Assembly: GCF_019578655.1 (NCBI RefSeq)
Contig: NC_063258.1
Location: 21,952,802 to 22,016,801 of the forward strand
From: Ricinus communis
Taxonomy: Eukaryota > Streptophyta > Magnoliopsida > Malpighiales > Euphorbiaceae
Reading direction: 5' to 3'
DNA length: 64,000 nucleotides
Shown here: piece by piece, positions 32,104 through 42,491 of the stretch
How positions within the stretch are numbered: the stretch's first letter is position 1
Layout: the number at the start of each line of letters is the position of its first letter
Made by a program: the position numbers and the translations under genes
The notes under the pieces: generated by a model
Seen by the model: only the letters and a program-made list of their open reading frames with translations
What the model was told of the DNA's origin: nothing
Database searches by the model: none

Positions 32104-34518
32104 TTACTGCCAATGATCATATTCATCCTGTAGAATCATCTTAACCACATGGCTCATGGTAGGTCTACTGTCTTTTCCTTCTGCAACACATTTCAGTGCC
32201 ACTCCAATCAGATTTTCCATTTTCTCTGCATCATAATCCGCTCCCATAATTGGATCAACAATCTCTTTAACCCAAGATTTTGTAGACGCTTCATTTCTCT
32301 TCTCATTCACCCATTCCACCAGCCTTTTATGCTTCAGTTCCTCACCAGTCTCACTATCCTGACCACCCATTAATGATGGGCTCTTGCCAGTCACCATTTC
32401 TAAAGCTACCATTCCATAGCTATAAACATCTACTTTGGAGGTGATGGGCATGTTAAATATCCACTCAGGTGCCATGTAACCTCTTGTTCCTCTTATTCTT
32501 GAGAATGAGTTTCTCGGATCAGCTCTGCTCAGCAATCGAGAGAGGCCGAAATCTGAAACTTTCGGTCGGTAATCATCGTCCAGAAGTATGTTTTCTGGCT
32601 TTACATCACAGTGCAGGACCCACTCCAAGCATTCTTCATGTAAATAAGCTAGGCCTTTAGCTGTTCCAACTGCAATTTCTAATCTTTTTCTCCAATCCAG
32701 TTCCTTGGAAGAGAGATTTTCAGCCAAGGATCCATGCTCCATATACTCGTATACTAAAAGCCTATGCTTTCCCTCTGCACAGTAACCATACATCTCTATC
32801 AAGTTCATATGATTAATCTTCCCAACAGTGCTCACTTCTGCTAGAAATTCAGCTTCTCCTTGGCTAGCATCATTTAGTCGTTTGATGGCTGCAACTCGCT
32901 GATCATCCAATACCCCTTTATAGACAGTTCCAGCAGCTCCTCTGCCTATTTCTTCACTGAAATCTCTGGTGGCTTTCTTCAGCTCAGAGTAACTGAATCT
33001 TTTGAAACCGGTGGCAGCAAGAATGTAATCTTGGTCACTCTTTTCCTTGCTTCTAATCAAGAAAAACCAAACACCAAATATAGCAAGAAGCTCAACTATC
33101 CCAATTGTACTAACAAACCCGAGCAAGAACTTCTGTGACCAACTTTTATGAGATTTATCATACCTTCGGTCAAGCTGTTTTACAGCTCCATCTGGACATT
33201 CTAAATTCAGTTGTTTCATTGACAAGTTCTTCGAACTACGACTGGTTTTTGGCACTTTCAAATAAAGATCTCCTCGGAAGCTTGTGGCATGATAGCCGTT
33301 CAGCATTTCTGTCTTGGGGTAACAATATGGAATATTTTCAGGATGGGTGACCAAATAATTATGTTTCAATAAAAACCCTCTGCAGTCACATCTCTGTAAG
33401 CATACTTCCTTGCACATATCCAATGTGTAATTCAGATAGTAGCCAAAATCATAGCCATACATTTCAACGTGAGCAAATTGAAGGAAAGTTGCCTCATTTT
33501 TGTCACAAGAAACCTTATCTTCTGTTTGGCAGCCTAAAGTCCAATCAGCAAGATTCTTCATTTTATATCCAGGAAGGCAGGAACATTTCCTGCCAAAGCC
33601 AGGAACATAGTTACAAATACTATTAGGCCCGCAAACTCCATGAATCTTGCACTGTTGAGAAAAGACTTGCCATGAGACTTCCCAAGTGCTACTCACATTT
33701 GCTCGGCTATAGAGTCGTAGATTACCATCAAAATCAAGAGTAAATCTCCGTTGAAGTAGGATTCCATAATCAGTAGCTAAGAAAGTGAAGTTATCTGATG
33801 AAATAAACTTACCAAATGGATCCAACATAGCTATTCTACTACTATTGTAAGAGGATCTGCCAGCGTCTCGGCTCAGAAGCCAAGGGTCTGGCCAGAAAGA
33901 ACTTGAAACGTCGAGACCATCATAAACAAGACGGAGAATGTTACTTACATCGAAAGATAACTTGTAGAAACCAGAAGAATAGTTTGTCGAACTTCTTGAA
34001 GAAACAAGAACCGATTCTCTCGTGAATAGCTGGAGTGGAAGAAGGGTATCAGTAGGAGAATCAAAGCTCTGCCATAAAATAACACCCTCTTGTGCGGTAA
34101 CAAGAGCAAGATTTCCAGTATCATAGAGATGTAAAGATGACGGCGAGAGGGAGAAAGTGTTGGTTTCCCAAACAACACTAGAAGCCCCGGCATCAGTCAA
34201 GACAAGGTTACTGGTTTTAAGCAGAGATAGCTTTGAGCCTCTTCCATTAACAGGAGTATCACGGTTCGCCATCCAAACTACCGTGCAACTGTTAAAGCAA
34301 GAAGGTTCGTTAAACCATATGGCAAAGGAATAAGCATTATCACCGACCGGGTAAAAGCCGGCGGAGAAAATCCCATTAGGTGAAACCAAAACGTGGTCTG
34401 GGTTCTCCACAGAGATGGGTAAGCCTTCATTTAAACTACCACTACTACTGGTTGCTGAAGGTGAAAATAAAGGTGATATAATGAGAGACAAAACAATCAA
34501 GACAAAAGAAGTAGCCAT
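32104..34518 (-). CDS. G-type lectin S-receptor-like Ser/Thr protein kinase 3 (ZmPK1-like)
   Basis: Intact intronless gene, 804 aa. It has a signal peptide about 1-25, bulb-type lectin about 39-162, S-locus glycoprotein region about 210-322, PAN/apple about 342-425, transmembrane helix about 463-488 and kinase about 523-797. The kinase motifs are [11 protein letters not shown] (525-535), Lys546, HCDVKPEN with catalytic Asp638, DFGLSR and GYMAPEW. It is a non-RD kinase. The kinase half differs from receptor kinase 2 at only about five residues in some 310, whereas the ectodomains and the transmembrane segment differ much more. It is the upstream-most member, in the minus-strand sense, of the three same-strand copies, so tandem duplication with later transposon insertion is the likely history. 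The ligand is unknown; a role in perception at the cell surface is inferred from the family. Confidence 0.94.
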   Translation of the reverse strand: MATSFVLIVLSLIISPLFSPSATSSSGSLNEGLPISVENPDHVLVSPNGIFSAGFYPVGDNAYSFAIWFNEPSCFNSCTVVWMANRDTPVNGRGSKLSLLKTSNLVLTDAGASSVVWETNTFSLSPSSLHLYDTGNLALVTAQEGVILWQSFDSPTDTLLPLQLFTRESVLVSSRSSTNYSSGFYKLSFDVSNILRLVYDGLDVSSSFWPDPWLLSRDAGRSSYNSSRIAMLDPFGKFISSDNFTFLATDYGILLQRRFTLDFDGNLRLYSRANVSSTWEVSWQVFSQQCKIHGVCGPNSICNYVPGFGRKCSCLPGYKMKNLADWTLGCQTEDKVSCDKNEATFLQFAHVEMYGYDFGYYLNYTLDMCKEVCLQRCDCRGFLLKHNYLVTHPENIPYCYPKTEMLNGYHATSFRGDLYLKVPKTSRSSKNLSMKQLNLECPDGAVKQLDRRYDKSHKSWSQKFLLGFVSTIGIVELLAIFGVWFFLIRSKEKSDQDYILAATGFKRFSYSELKKATRDFSEEIGRGAAGTVYKGVLDDQRVAAIKRLNDASQGEAEFLAEVSTVGKINHMNLIEMYGYCAEGKHRLLVYEYMEHGSLAENLSSKELDWRKRLEIAVGTAKGLAYLHEECLEWVLHCDVKPENILLDDDYRPKVSDFGLSRLLSRADPRNSFSRIRGTRGYMAPEWIFNMPITSKVDVYSYGMVALEMVTGKSPSLMGGQDSETGEELKHKRLVEWVNEKRNEASTKSWVKEIVDPIMGADYDAEKMENLIGVALKCVAEGKDSRPTMSHVVKMILQDEYDHWQ

Positions 34519-34561
34519 ATTTGTGGAACTTCATCAAAGTCGAGAAAGGAAGAGTTTAAAT

Positions 34562-34571
34562 AGTTTATAAT
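34562..34571 (-). promoter_or_regulatory. Possible TATA box of receptor kinase 3
   Basis: The minus strand reads ATTATAAACTATTTAAA about 45-50 bases before the ATG. It would leave a very short leader, so it is a weak call. Confidence 0.25.
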
Positions 34572-35140
34572 GAGAAGCCTAGCAAATTAAATGGCAATTA
34601 AATAGATTGTCAACTTGTAAAGGGTTGAAGTAAGGGAAAATAAGTAATTCCGAAAAACCTGGAAGGTAATGGAATTCATATATTCTCTCTCAGTACTTGG
34701 GAAATTCATCGTCAAGTCAACACATTTTCTTATCCAAGAAAAATTATAAAATATATTTTATAGTACTCTTGGCCGCCGCATGAGCTGATATTAGTATCAT
34801 ATATATATTATATATATTTCTTTGCTTTCTATGATAATCAGTTAGGGGGTTACACGTTCAGAAAAAACAAAAAAAAAAAAAGCTTACCGGGTCAGACAAA
34901 CATAAATAAAAAAAGAAAGTATTATCTGGTGTCCCAGGACGCTATAAGGATTAATTAATTTTTTATACAATTTATAAAATATAAATATAAATATTATTAA
35001 ATTTTATATTTATATAGCATATAATTATTAAAAATAATTTATTATTCTATTAATAAATCATTAGTTCAACAATTATATAATTAAATAGAATAGTTTTAAA
35101 ATATATATTATAAGGTGTAATAAAATAATTGTCTAAATGA

Positions 35141-35208
<68 letters not shown>

Positions 35209-35232
35209 TCTATATATATATATATATATATA
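35141..35232. repeat. (AT)n microsatellite
   Basis: Two uninterrupted AT dinucleotide runs, at about 35,141-35,204 and 35,213-35,232, separated by the short spacer AAATTTC. The spacer motif AAAATTTCT occurs again after the second run, which suggests replication slippage. Confidence 0.9.
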
Positions 35233-36289
35233 AAATTTCTCATCGCAGCCATATTGTCTGGCCAATGGCACCATTTCACGGGGGAGAAGGAACTCCTGCA
35301 GAGGGTTGACTTGGTCTGCAAGTGGTTTGCCCTTTTTTTAGAAGTATTTATTAATGTAATATTTATTTGTCTTTTTCAGTTATTGCTCCAGTTTCTACTT
35401 GTGGATCATGTGAGTCACCGTAGTTTTAGTATGGTTCCACATGTGGATCCACCTTAAAGAATTAAGGGATGTTCATGAAACTATACAAAAGTAAATAAAT
35501 AAAAATATATATTATGATGGAAAGAAAAATTATTTGCAGCCTTTATTTTTAAAATTTTTTGTGGAAGTACATGCTAGATATAATATCTTTAAATGTAAAA
35601 TAGAATGATATTATTATCAATTTAGTATATATTTTTATAATTTTTATGATATTGTGATATTTGGTAATATGATTAGTAATAATTAATACACATAAATAAT
35701 ATTTGAAATTGGTATCTAAAATTATTTTTAATATTTATTTTATATATTTTATATTTATTTAACATATAATTAATATATCTAATATTTTTTCACACATAGT
35801 TCATGAAGAGAAGAAATGAGAAAACCAATTGTATAATTCATGTCAATACTAGTATATTTAGTTTGTTGTATCGTGCATGGATGATAAGAAGAAGTAAAGA
35901 AATCACGGTTCAGTCACTATAATTTTTCTCATGAATTGAGCAAAAATATCCTCATATTCAAGCAATTCAATTTGCTATATTCGCAATGAAAACGGGGAGA
36001 TTGTTATTAAACTATGACAAAGTCTTGTTTGAAGATCTTAATAAGAACATATCATTCTGTTTGAAATTTGATTTTTTCAAGATTTCTTTTAGGACGTAAT
36101 ATACGATCGAAAGTATATGAAAAATTGTTGACAACCGAACAGATTGTCTTTTCCAAATCTTTGAAAAGAATAAAAAAAATTTCAATTTGGTTAGGTAATA
36201 TGTTTGAAAAGTCTTATCATGAGTTACTTAAAGCATGATGATCCATTACTATGTAAATAGCTTGAACAATTAAAGTATATAAGAATTAT

Positions 36290-36680
36290 TGTAATGACTC
36301 AAAGTTAGATCCCTTTAGTAAATTTGAGAATTTTCTAAGAGATCATTAAATTCTGAATTTCTTTTGAATTTAACACGTTTTACTTTATAGTTCTTCCAAT
36401 TCTATATTGAAATGACTAAAAAGCTTCTCATATGATTAATTCAAATTCTTTACATATATACTGTTATGCATTTCATGTTTTATTTTAATGTGCAATTTGA
36501 TTCATTCATATACCCTGTATCTGAAAGTGTTACCGTCCTAGAAGCCTGCTAGGAGTCACTCTTTATCTAAGTATTTTGCTCTTCCCCGGTGTCCATTTAC
36601 TGCCCTCAACATATCATTTCTCCAGATCATATTATTACACGTCACCAACTACTGTCTGGTTCATCCTCGAACCATACATC
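36290..36680. repeat. Diverged direct repeat, unit 1
   Basis: Shares with 36,715-37,090 the ordered landmarks AGTTC-TCCAA, ATATATACT, TTTTAATGTGCAATT, AGAAGCCTGCT (AAAAGCCTGCT) and TTGCTCTT. No coding potential seen; it may be a piece of a retrotransposon LTR. Confidence 0.55.
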
Positions 36681-36714
36681 TACTAGAGTAGTCCTGCTCT
36701 AATACAATTTGTAA

Positions 36715-37090
36715 CGATCCAAAACTAAATTCCATGAAATGCGTCCACTAGTCTTACAATTTTATATCTTTATATCTTTAATGAATTTAAAAACTTTTTA
36801 GGTCACCGATTTTGAATTTCTCATGAACCTAGTATGTTTAACTTTAGAGTTCCTCCAACTACATAGCTAAACAAATCAAAAGCCAGCTCACGTAATTAGT
36901 TTTAATTTTTTATATATATACTATCAGTCATTTACTATCTCGTTTTAATGTGCAATTCGATTAATTCATGCACCATATTACCATAAAGTACTATCATCCT
37001 AAAAGCCTGCTCCTTATCTAGTCATCTTGCTCTTGTGTCGGGGTCTACTTCTTACTCTCATCATACAACTTTTTTGAACCAAGTTGTCAC
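36715..37090. repeat. Diverged direct repeat, unit 2
   Basis: Second unit, opening with TGTAACGATCCAAAACTA. A TGTAAC start of this kind is common for gypsy LTRs, so the pair may be old LTR fragments in tandem. Confidence 0.5.
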
Positions 37091-37849
37091 AATCATGATG
37101 CAAAACAATTAAGCTTCCATCAGATTATTCAGCTTTATCAACTAACAAAACGATTTCAATATAAGCACTATTCCATCGATCAATGAAAATTTCTATAGAT
37201 TCTTTTTAGCCACTTGATATTACAGAATAAGAAATTGTATCCTAAACCAATAAACACTTTATCCTTATTTATTCTTGGAAAGAATAGCCAAAAGAAAAAT
37301 TAACCAAAAGCATCAAACTAATTGAGGCCTAAAAGATCTAATGTCAATCATTGAGCAAGCAAAAGTTGCAAATGCAGATAATAACATCTAGTAAAGTTTT
37401 ACCTTTGATGAAATCTATCACCCAATTCAGCACTGATGTCAATCACATGAAAAGCAAAGACTTTCAACCAGATAAAGAAATAGATAATAGATAACACCAA
37501 TAGTAAGAGAGGAAGCTCAATTATAAAAGAAACAAACGTGAAGAAACAAAATATAAAAAAAAATTAAGAGAAAGAATTTAGGCATAAAGGAAATGAGATA
37601 TAATATTAAGAGATTTAACAATTTTTTTAGCAATCTCTCTCCATTTCTTACAAACACAAGCATAAGCCACTCCCTGCACAACTCATCATCTTCGACTAGT
37701 CCTAGTCACACCACTACTCTAGTAATTAAGCCATCCAACTACAAGAAAAGAAAAAAGAAATCTAGATGGCGACAATGATGAAATCAATAGCTAAAATAAA
37801 TTCTGAAAAGAATGAGAGACTTATCTTTTGATGTGTCTAAGTTAGTACT

Positions 37850-40800
37850 TGCAAGTGTACGAACCGTTCTTCTTAGAGCAATCCATTAAGAAATGTGTTA
37901 TTAACATCAAATTGCCTAATTGCCTACTTATTCTTAAGAGGCACAGAGAGCACAACTCTGATAGTTGTAGGCTTAACCACAGGACTAAAGGTCTCTGTGA
38001 AATCAAAACCAGCCTGCTGATGGAATCCTTTAGTAATAAGCCTAGCCTTTGTACCTTGAAACAGTGCCATCAGGATTCTCCTTCACCTTGAATACCTACT
38101 TGCAGCCTATAGCTTTCTTATTGGTAGGGAGGTCAACTAAAGACCAAGTGTCATCCTTCAATAGGGCTTCATATTCAGATACCATAGCAACTTTCCATTC
38201 AAGAACCTCCAAAGCAGCAGCAACAGACTTAGGTTCCTTAAGAGTAGCAAAATATGTCATAGGTTTATAGATGCCAACCTTAGCCTAGTAACCATAGGAT
38301 GAATATTAACAACTAGAGTAGTAGCATGATCAAGAATTTTAGAGGAAGTAGCTTGTTTAACACCTATAAATTCAACACTAACTAGAGGAACAACATTAGT
38401 AGCATAAGGTAAAGAAACAGCTTGAGAACTAAAAGACAAGACATGAGAGTCTATAACAGAAACATGTCGTTCTACAGAAGAGGAGAATGAGGAATGGAAG
38501 AAGAAGAGGAAAGAATAGGAGGAGAAGCTAAAGGAAAAGTAGACAAAACAAGAAAAGAACTAGAAGAAGAAACAAAGGAAGAAGACAGAATATGGGAATA
38601 CAATTTCATCAAACAATATATCCCTAGAGATATAAATCCTTCCAGAATAAGAGACACACTTATAACCCTTATGTTGTGAACTATACCAAGAAAAGTACAA
38701 GTGATAGTTCGAGGTTGAAGTTTATGAGTATAATAGGGCCTGCGATTCGAGTAACAGGCACACCCAAACACTCTTAGCATAGAATAGTTAGACTTATATG
38801 GAACAAGGATTCCAAAGGAGACAAGTTATTGAGAGAGGAAATAGCTAATATGTTGAAAAGATAAACAACAGTTTTAAGAGATTCAACCTAATATGAATTT
38901 GAGACATGAGAGTGTGATAATAACGAAAGTCCATGTTCTACTATTGTATTGTGTTTCCTCTTAGCAAATCCATGTTGCTGCTGAGTATAGGGACAAAAGG
39001 CACGATGAATGATCCCATTAGTGTTAACAATAGTCAGTGAAGGCTTGATGCTCTCCACCTCAATCTATTTGGATAGCCTTGATTCTACTGTCTAATTGTA
39101 ACTCAGCAAGAGCCTTAAAGTTTTGAAAGACCCTAAAAGTGTCAGACTTGTTCTTAAGGAAATATATCCAAGTAAAGTGAGTAAAGGCATCTATGAAGGT
39201 AACATAGTATTTGTATTCAACTGATGACAACACTAGGGAAGGACTCTATAGATCTGAATGAATTAACTATAATGGCTTAGAATTAGTGGAAGAAAGAGAG
39301 CAAGGAAGTCTATGAATCTTCCCTTCACAGTATGAAGAACAGAGAAATAGAGCCTTTATTAGAAGGAACATAAACATTACACTTAGACAACATTGTTTTA
39401 ACAGTAACATCAGACACATGACCAAGTCTATTGTGCCAAAGAGTAAACACAGCATTATTCCTAGATACATCTCCATTTACAACAGACAGATTCTCAACAC
39501 CAAAAACAGAATTACACAAGATAGAATCTGAAGAAACAACATAATTATAAGAATTAAGAGCAGTAGAGTGCTGGAAAGAAGCTGGAAGTTGCAACTGAGT
39601 TGAATCAAAGGCATAAACACCATCTTTATTTCTCTTCTCAGTAGAACAGCTTTGGTAGTTCGATCCTTGACAAAGCAAATGTCAAGGTGAAACTCAAAAA
39701 AGACATTATTATCTTGAGCAAACTTAGAAACACTCAACAAATTTATTATTATGGTTGGAACATGTAAGATATTATGTAAGTGCAGAATTTTAGAGGTGAA
39801 AGGAGACTGGAAAGTAGAGTAACCTATTTGAGTTATTGACAAACATGTGTCGTTTCCAATCTTAATCTTTTCTTGACCGGTGTACACATTGTTATGCATC
39901 AGGTTGTGTGAGTTGGGGGTTAGATGACTAGAAGCACTAGAGTTGGGATACCAAGACTCATCAAGAACCTCTGCTGAAGAAAGAAGACCAGGTAGTTAAG
40001 ACACTAGAGAAGTCTGTGTGTACTAAGTAGGAGGAGGAGGTGAGTTATGTTGAGCTAATCTAGAAGAACTACAATCAAAGCGATAATAGCACTTTTCAAC
40101 AAAATGTCCAATTCTTCCACAAAGCTGGCATTGAGGCTTAGCATGTGAAGAGATCTAGAAGTGCCTTCCTCAACCCCTAAATCCATGATTTCTACCACCA
40201 GAATATGGACCGTGCGAGAAATGAAAATTTCCTTGACTAAAATTAAGGTTTGAGTTCAAATAAGAACCAAAAAAGAGAACTGCCGTGTCCAGAAGAAAAA
40301 GGATGCCTTCGATTGTAATTCATTTAAGAATTAAGGTTTGACGTAGTGGACATTAAAGCAGTAGGAGTTGAATCCACAGATCTATTATGTTTTTCAATCT
40401 TAGCTTCTTGAGTTATAACAAGAGATTCAACCTCATCAACGGTATAAGCACCAATTCTTGTTGATAAAGAAATAATAAATGCATCATATTCAGATGGTAA
40501 GCCATCAAGTATTGCAGCAACATGTTCATTTTCAGAAAGCTCACAACCAACAAAGGCTAGCACATCAACAGTCATCTTTATCTTAGAAAGATATACATTG
40601 GCAGACATTGAACCTTTTTTAATATTTTGTAACTCAGTTTTGAACTGATTTACCTTTGCTCTTATCTGAGAAGAAAAATACTGTTGAAGTTTTCCCCAAA
40701 CTTGAAATGAAGTGTTGCAGCCAACCATACGAAGGAGAACACCTTCTGACATTGAAGAAAGCAGCAAAGAGAGAAGAAGTTAATCCTGTTGTTCCCATTC

Positions 40801-41023
40801 AAAAAACTCCTTTGATAGTTTTCGATACATTTCATCAGCTTGTGAATCATACAGCGGTGGACTACTAAGGTCATGAAAGATGTTACGTTGCAAACCATAT
40901 CCTTTAATGGCAGATAAGATTTGTTAACGAACAAGGAATGAAATAAATTAATAGGTTGAAATTCCGAAGCAAAAGTTATAGATACCGTTTGGCCATGTGT
41001 GTGGAGGAGGATTCCTGCTCTGT
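37850..41023 (-). pseudogene. Ty1/copia element, degraded and truncated
   Basis: On the minus strand a primer-site-like TGGTACAGAGC at about 41,025 (one base short of the usual TGGTATCAGAGC) precedes a gag. The gag text FQPINLFHSL and the open frame 40767-40324 (QVWGKLQQYFSSQIRAKVNQ, LDGLPSEYDAF) are followed by a zinc knuckle CQLCGRIGHFVEKC near 40,090-40,130. The protease active site reads WYPNSSASSHLT instead of DSGA, so both the catalytic Asp and the Gly are lost. Integrase pieces (LWHNRLGHVSDVTVK) and MLRVFGCACYSNRRPY lead to the start of the reverse transcriptase ([14 protein letters not shown]), which stops near 37,850. No 3' end is present. A hAT transposon has cut it off from its 5' LTR. 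Confidence 0.8.
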
Positions 41024-41031
41024 ACCATGAT
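41024..41031. repeat. hAT target-site duplication, left
   Basis: ACCATGAT, repeated exactly at 45,167-45,174. Confidence 0.95.
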
Positions 41032-41048
41032 TAGACCTGTTCAAGGGC

Positions 41049-41205
41049 CTAGGTACCCTCCCAGGCCCGCACTCTTCAAGCCGGGCTTGGACAACGATTT
41101 TTGTGTACAAGCCCGGCCCGGCCCGAACCCATAAAAAGCCCGTACTTCTAGGACCGGGCTTGGGATTTATATAAAAACCCAACTCCGGCCCGGCCCGGCC
41201 CGATG
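41049..41205. repeat. Left subterminal GC-rich repeat array of hAT element
   Basis: Repeated GCCCGG, GGCCCG and CCGGGCTTGG motifs within 175 bases of the left end, in sharp contrast to the AT-rich surroundings. In hAT elements such subterminal repeats are the usual binding sites of the transposase. Confidence 0.7.
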
Positions 41206-41230
41206 TATAATTTAGTTAGAAAAAAAAATG

Positions 41231-41296
41231 TCATACCTGGGACTCGAACTTGTGACCTTCAACTTATAATTAAGTGTTATATACCACTTAACTACC
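41231..41296 (-). ncRNA. tRNA-like sequence with Pol III A and B boxes (degenerate)
   Basis: On the minus strand TAGTTAAGTGGT (41294-41283) fits a Pol III A box and AGTTCGAGTCCC (41250-41239) a B box, spaced as in a tRNA gene. The arms pair poorly, so this is a tRNA remnant or the head of a SINE rather than a working tRNA. It lies inside the left end of the hAT element. Confidence 0.4.
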
Positions 41297-41706
41297 TATT
41301 ATTTCTGTTTATAATTTTATTGTTATTAATAATATATCAACAAAAAAAACCCTAAATCTAAATATAACAATTCGGCTCCTTGCAATGTTGTTTACCGCCT
41401 CCTTCTCCTTTCAATTGTACAGCCCAGGTGCGGCTCCTTCTCCGTCTCCATCTCCATCCAACCAAATCCTTCTCACCGGCTTTGGCTTCTTATTCACCAG
41501 CTTCGAATTCACCGGCTTCTTCAGTCATATGTTTTATCATCTTCAGCAATTACCTTCTACTTGCTCTCGTTACTAACACTGTATGCTTTTATTTGGCTAT
41601 ATTAGCAGTCCTTTTGTGACTTTGGACAGGGTGCTTGTTCAAATTACTTATGTTTAGTTGTGATTTGTTGTAGAGTGTAGAGCTCACAGGTGAAACTATC
41701 GAATTC

Positions 41707-42204
41707 TTGAGGGGAATCTACGAATTATTCGACCTGCAGAACTTGAGGATATTTTTTTCTACTGCACCAGAAAGGTACTCTAGCTTTCTCTTGAGGCATT
41801 ACTATTACTATTTAGTATCTCTCGACTTACAAGTCAGTCGTTTTGTGGTGAGTCATGGGTACGGGTTAACAGAAATGGCAAGACTCGTTGTGTCGTGTGC
41901 TTGGAAACCGAAATGGAACACGGTACCAGCAAGTGAAAGAGCTAGATTAAAAGCAAGACAAGGAGTGAGAATTGCTGGGTTCACAGAGATAGATGTGATT
42001 AACCCAAAAACGGGACTGAGTGTTAAAAGGGACGGATTATCACTAGGTGAGATAGTGTTAAGAGGTGGCTGTGTGATGATGGGTTATCTGAAAGACCCAG
42101 ATGGGACATCAAAGTGTTTGAAAGACGACGGGTGGTTTTACACAGGAGATGTAGGAGTGATGCACCCAGATGGCTATTCTCCCATCTTTTTATTGTTTGT
42201 TTGA
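41707..42204 (+). pseudogene. Captured acyl-activating enzyme (AMP-binding) fragment
   Basis: Open frame of 165 codons. From about 41,845 to 42,177 it matches the middle of plant acyl-activating enzymes (AAE1/AAE11-type acyl-CoA synthetases). The visible motifs are VVSHGYGLTEMARLV (the GYGLTE adenylation motif), CAWKPKWN, ERARLKARQGVR, GEIVLRGG, MMGYLKDPDGT and GWFYTGDVGVMHPDGY. The N-terminal part, the rest after HPDGY and the C-terminal domain with its catalytic Lys are absent, so no enzyme activity is expected. The first 45 or so codons do not match the family. It lies inside the hAT element in the transposase orientation and has no stop in about 110 conserved codons. I read it as a host gene piece picked up by the transposon. 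Confidence 0.8.
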
Positions 42205-42491
42205 TTTTGGACTTCTTTGAATATGGTGACTGTTTTGTTTAAATTTCGTATTCACATTAGTATTGTTGACGAACACGTGGAACCTTCGCACATTTGTAAA
42301 TGTTAATTTGTATTTGTGATGCATGTTATGATAAACTGGTTCTAACATGGTTTTTTCCCATCTAAGTGCTATTCACATACGGATTAGAGCATTTATTCTT
42401 TACTTTGTGTTTCCAATGTAAATATCCAACCTTATTCCTATATTACATTTGACAAATATTTTTGTATATAATGCATATTAAAATTTAGTTC

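Larger units (their letters stand above)
34575..37849. other. Intergenic between receptor kinase 3 and copia remnant
   Basis: No gene recognised. It contains a long (AT)n tract (35,141-35,232) and a diverged direct repeat (36,290-37,090), listed separately. The rest is AT-rich. Confidence 0.4.

Noticed and set aside
40976..41182. Minus-strand frame with Gly/Pro/Arg-rich text
   Set aside because: It is the GC-rich subterminal array and TIR of the hAT element, not a gene.
41250..41283. A true tRNA gene in the hAT left end
   Set aside because: A and B boxes fit but the T-stem and acceptor stem do not pair, so only a degenerate tRNA-like sequence was called.
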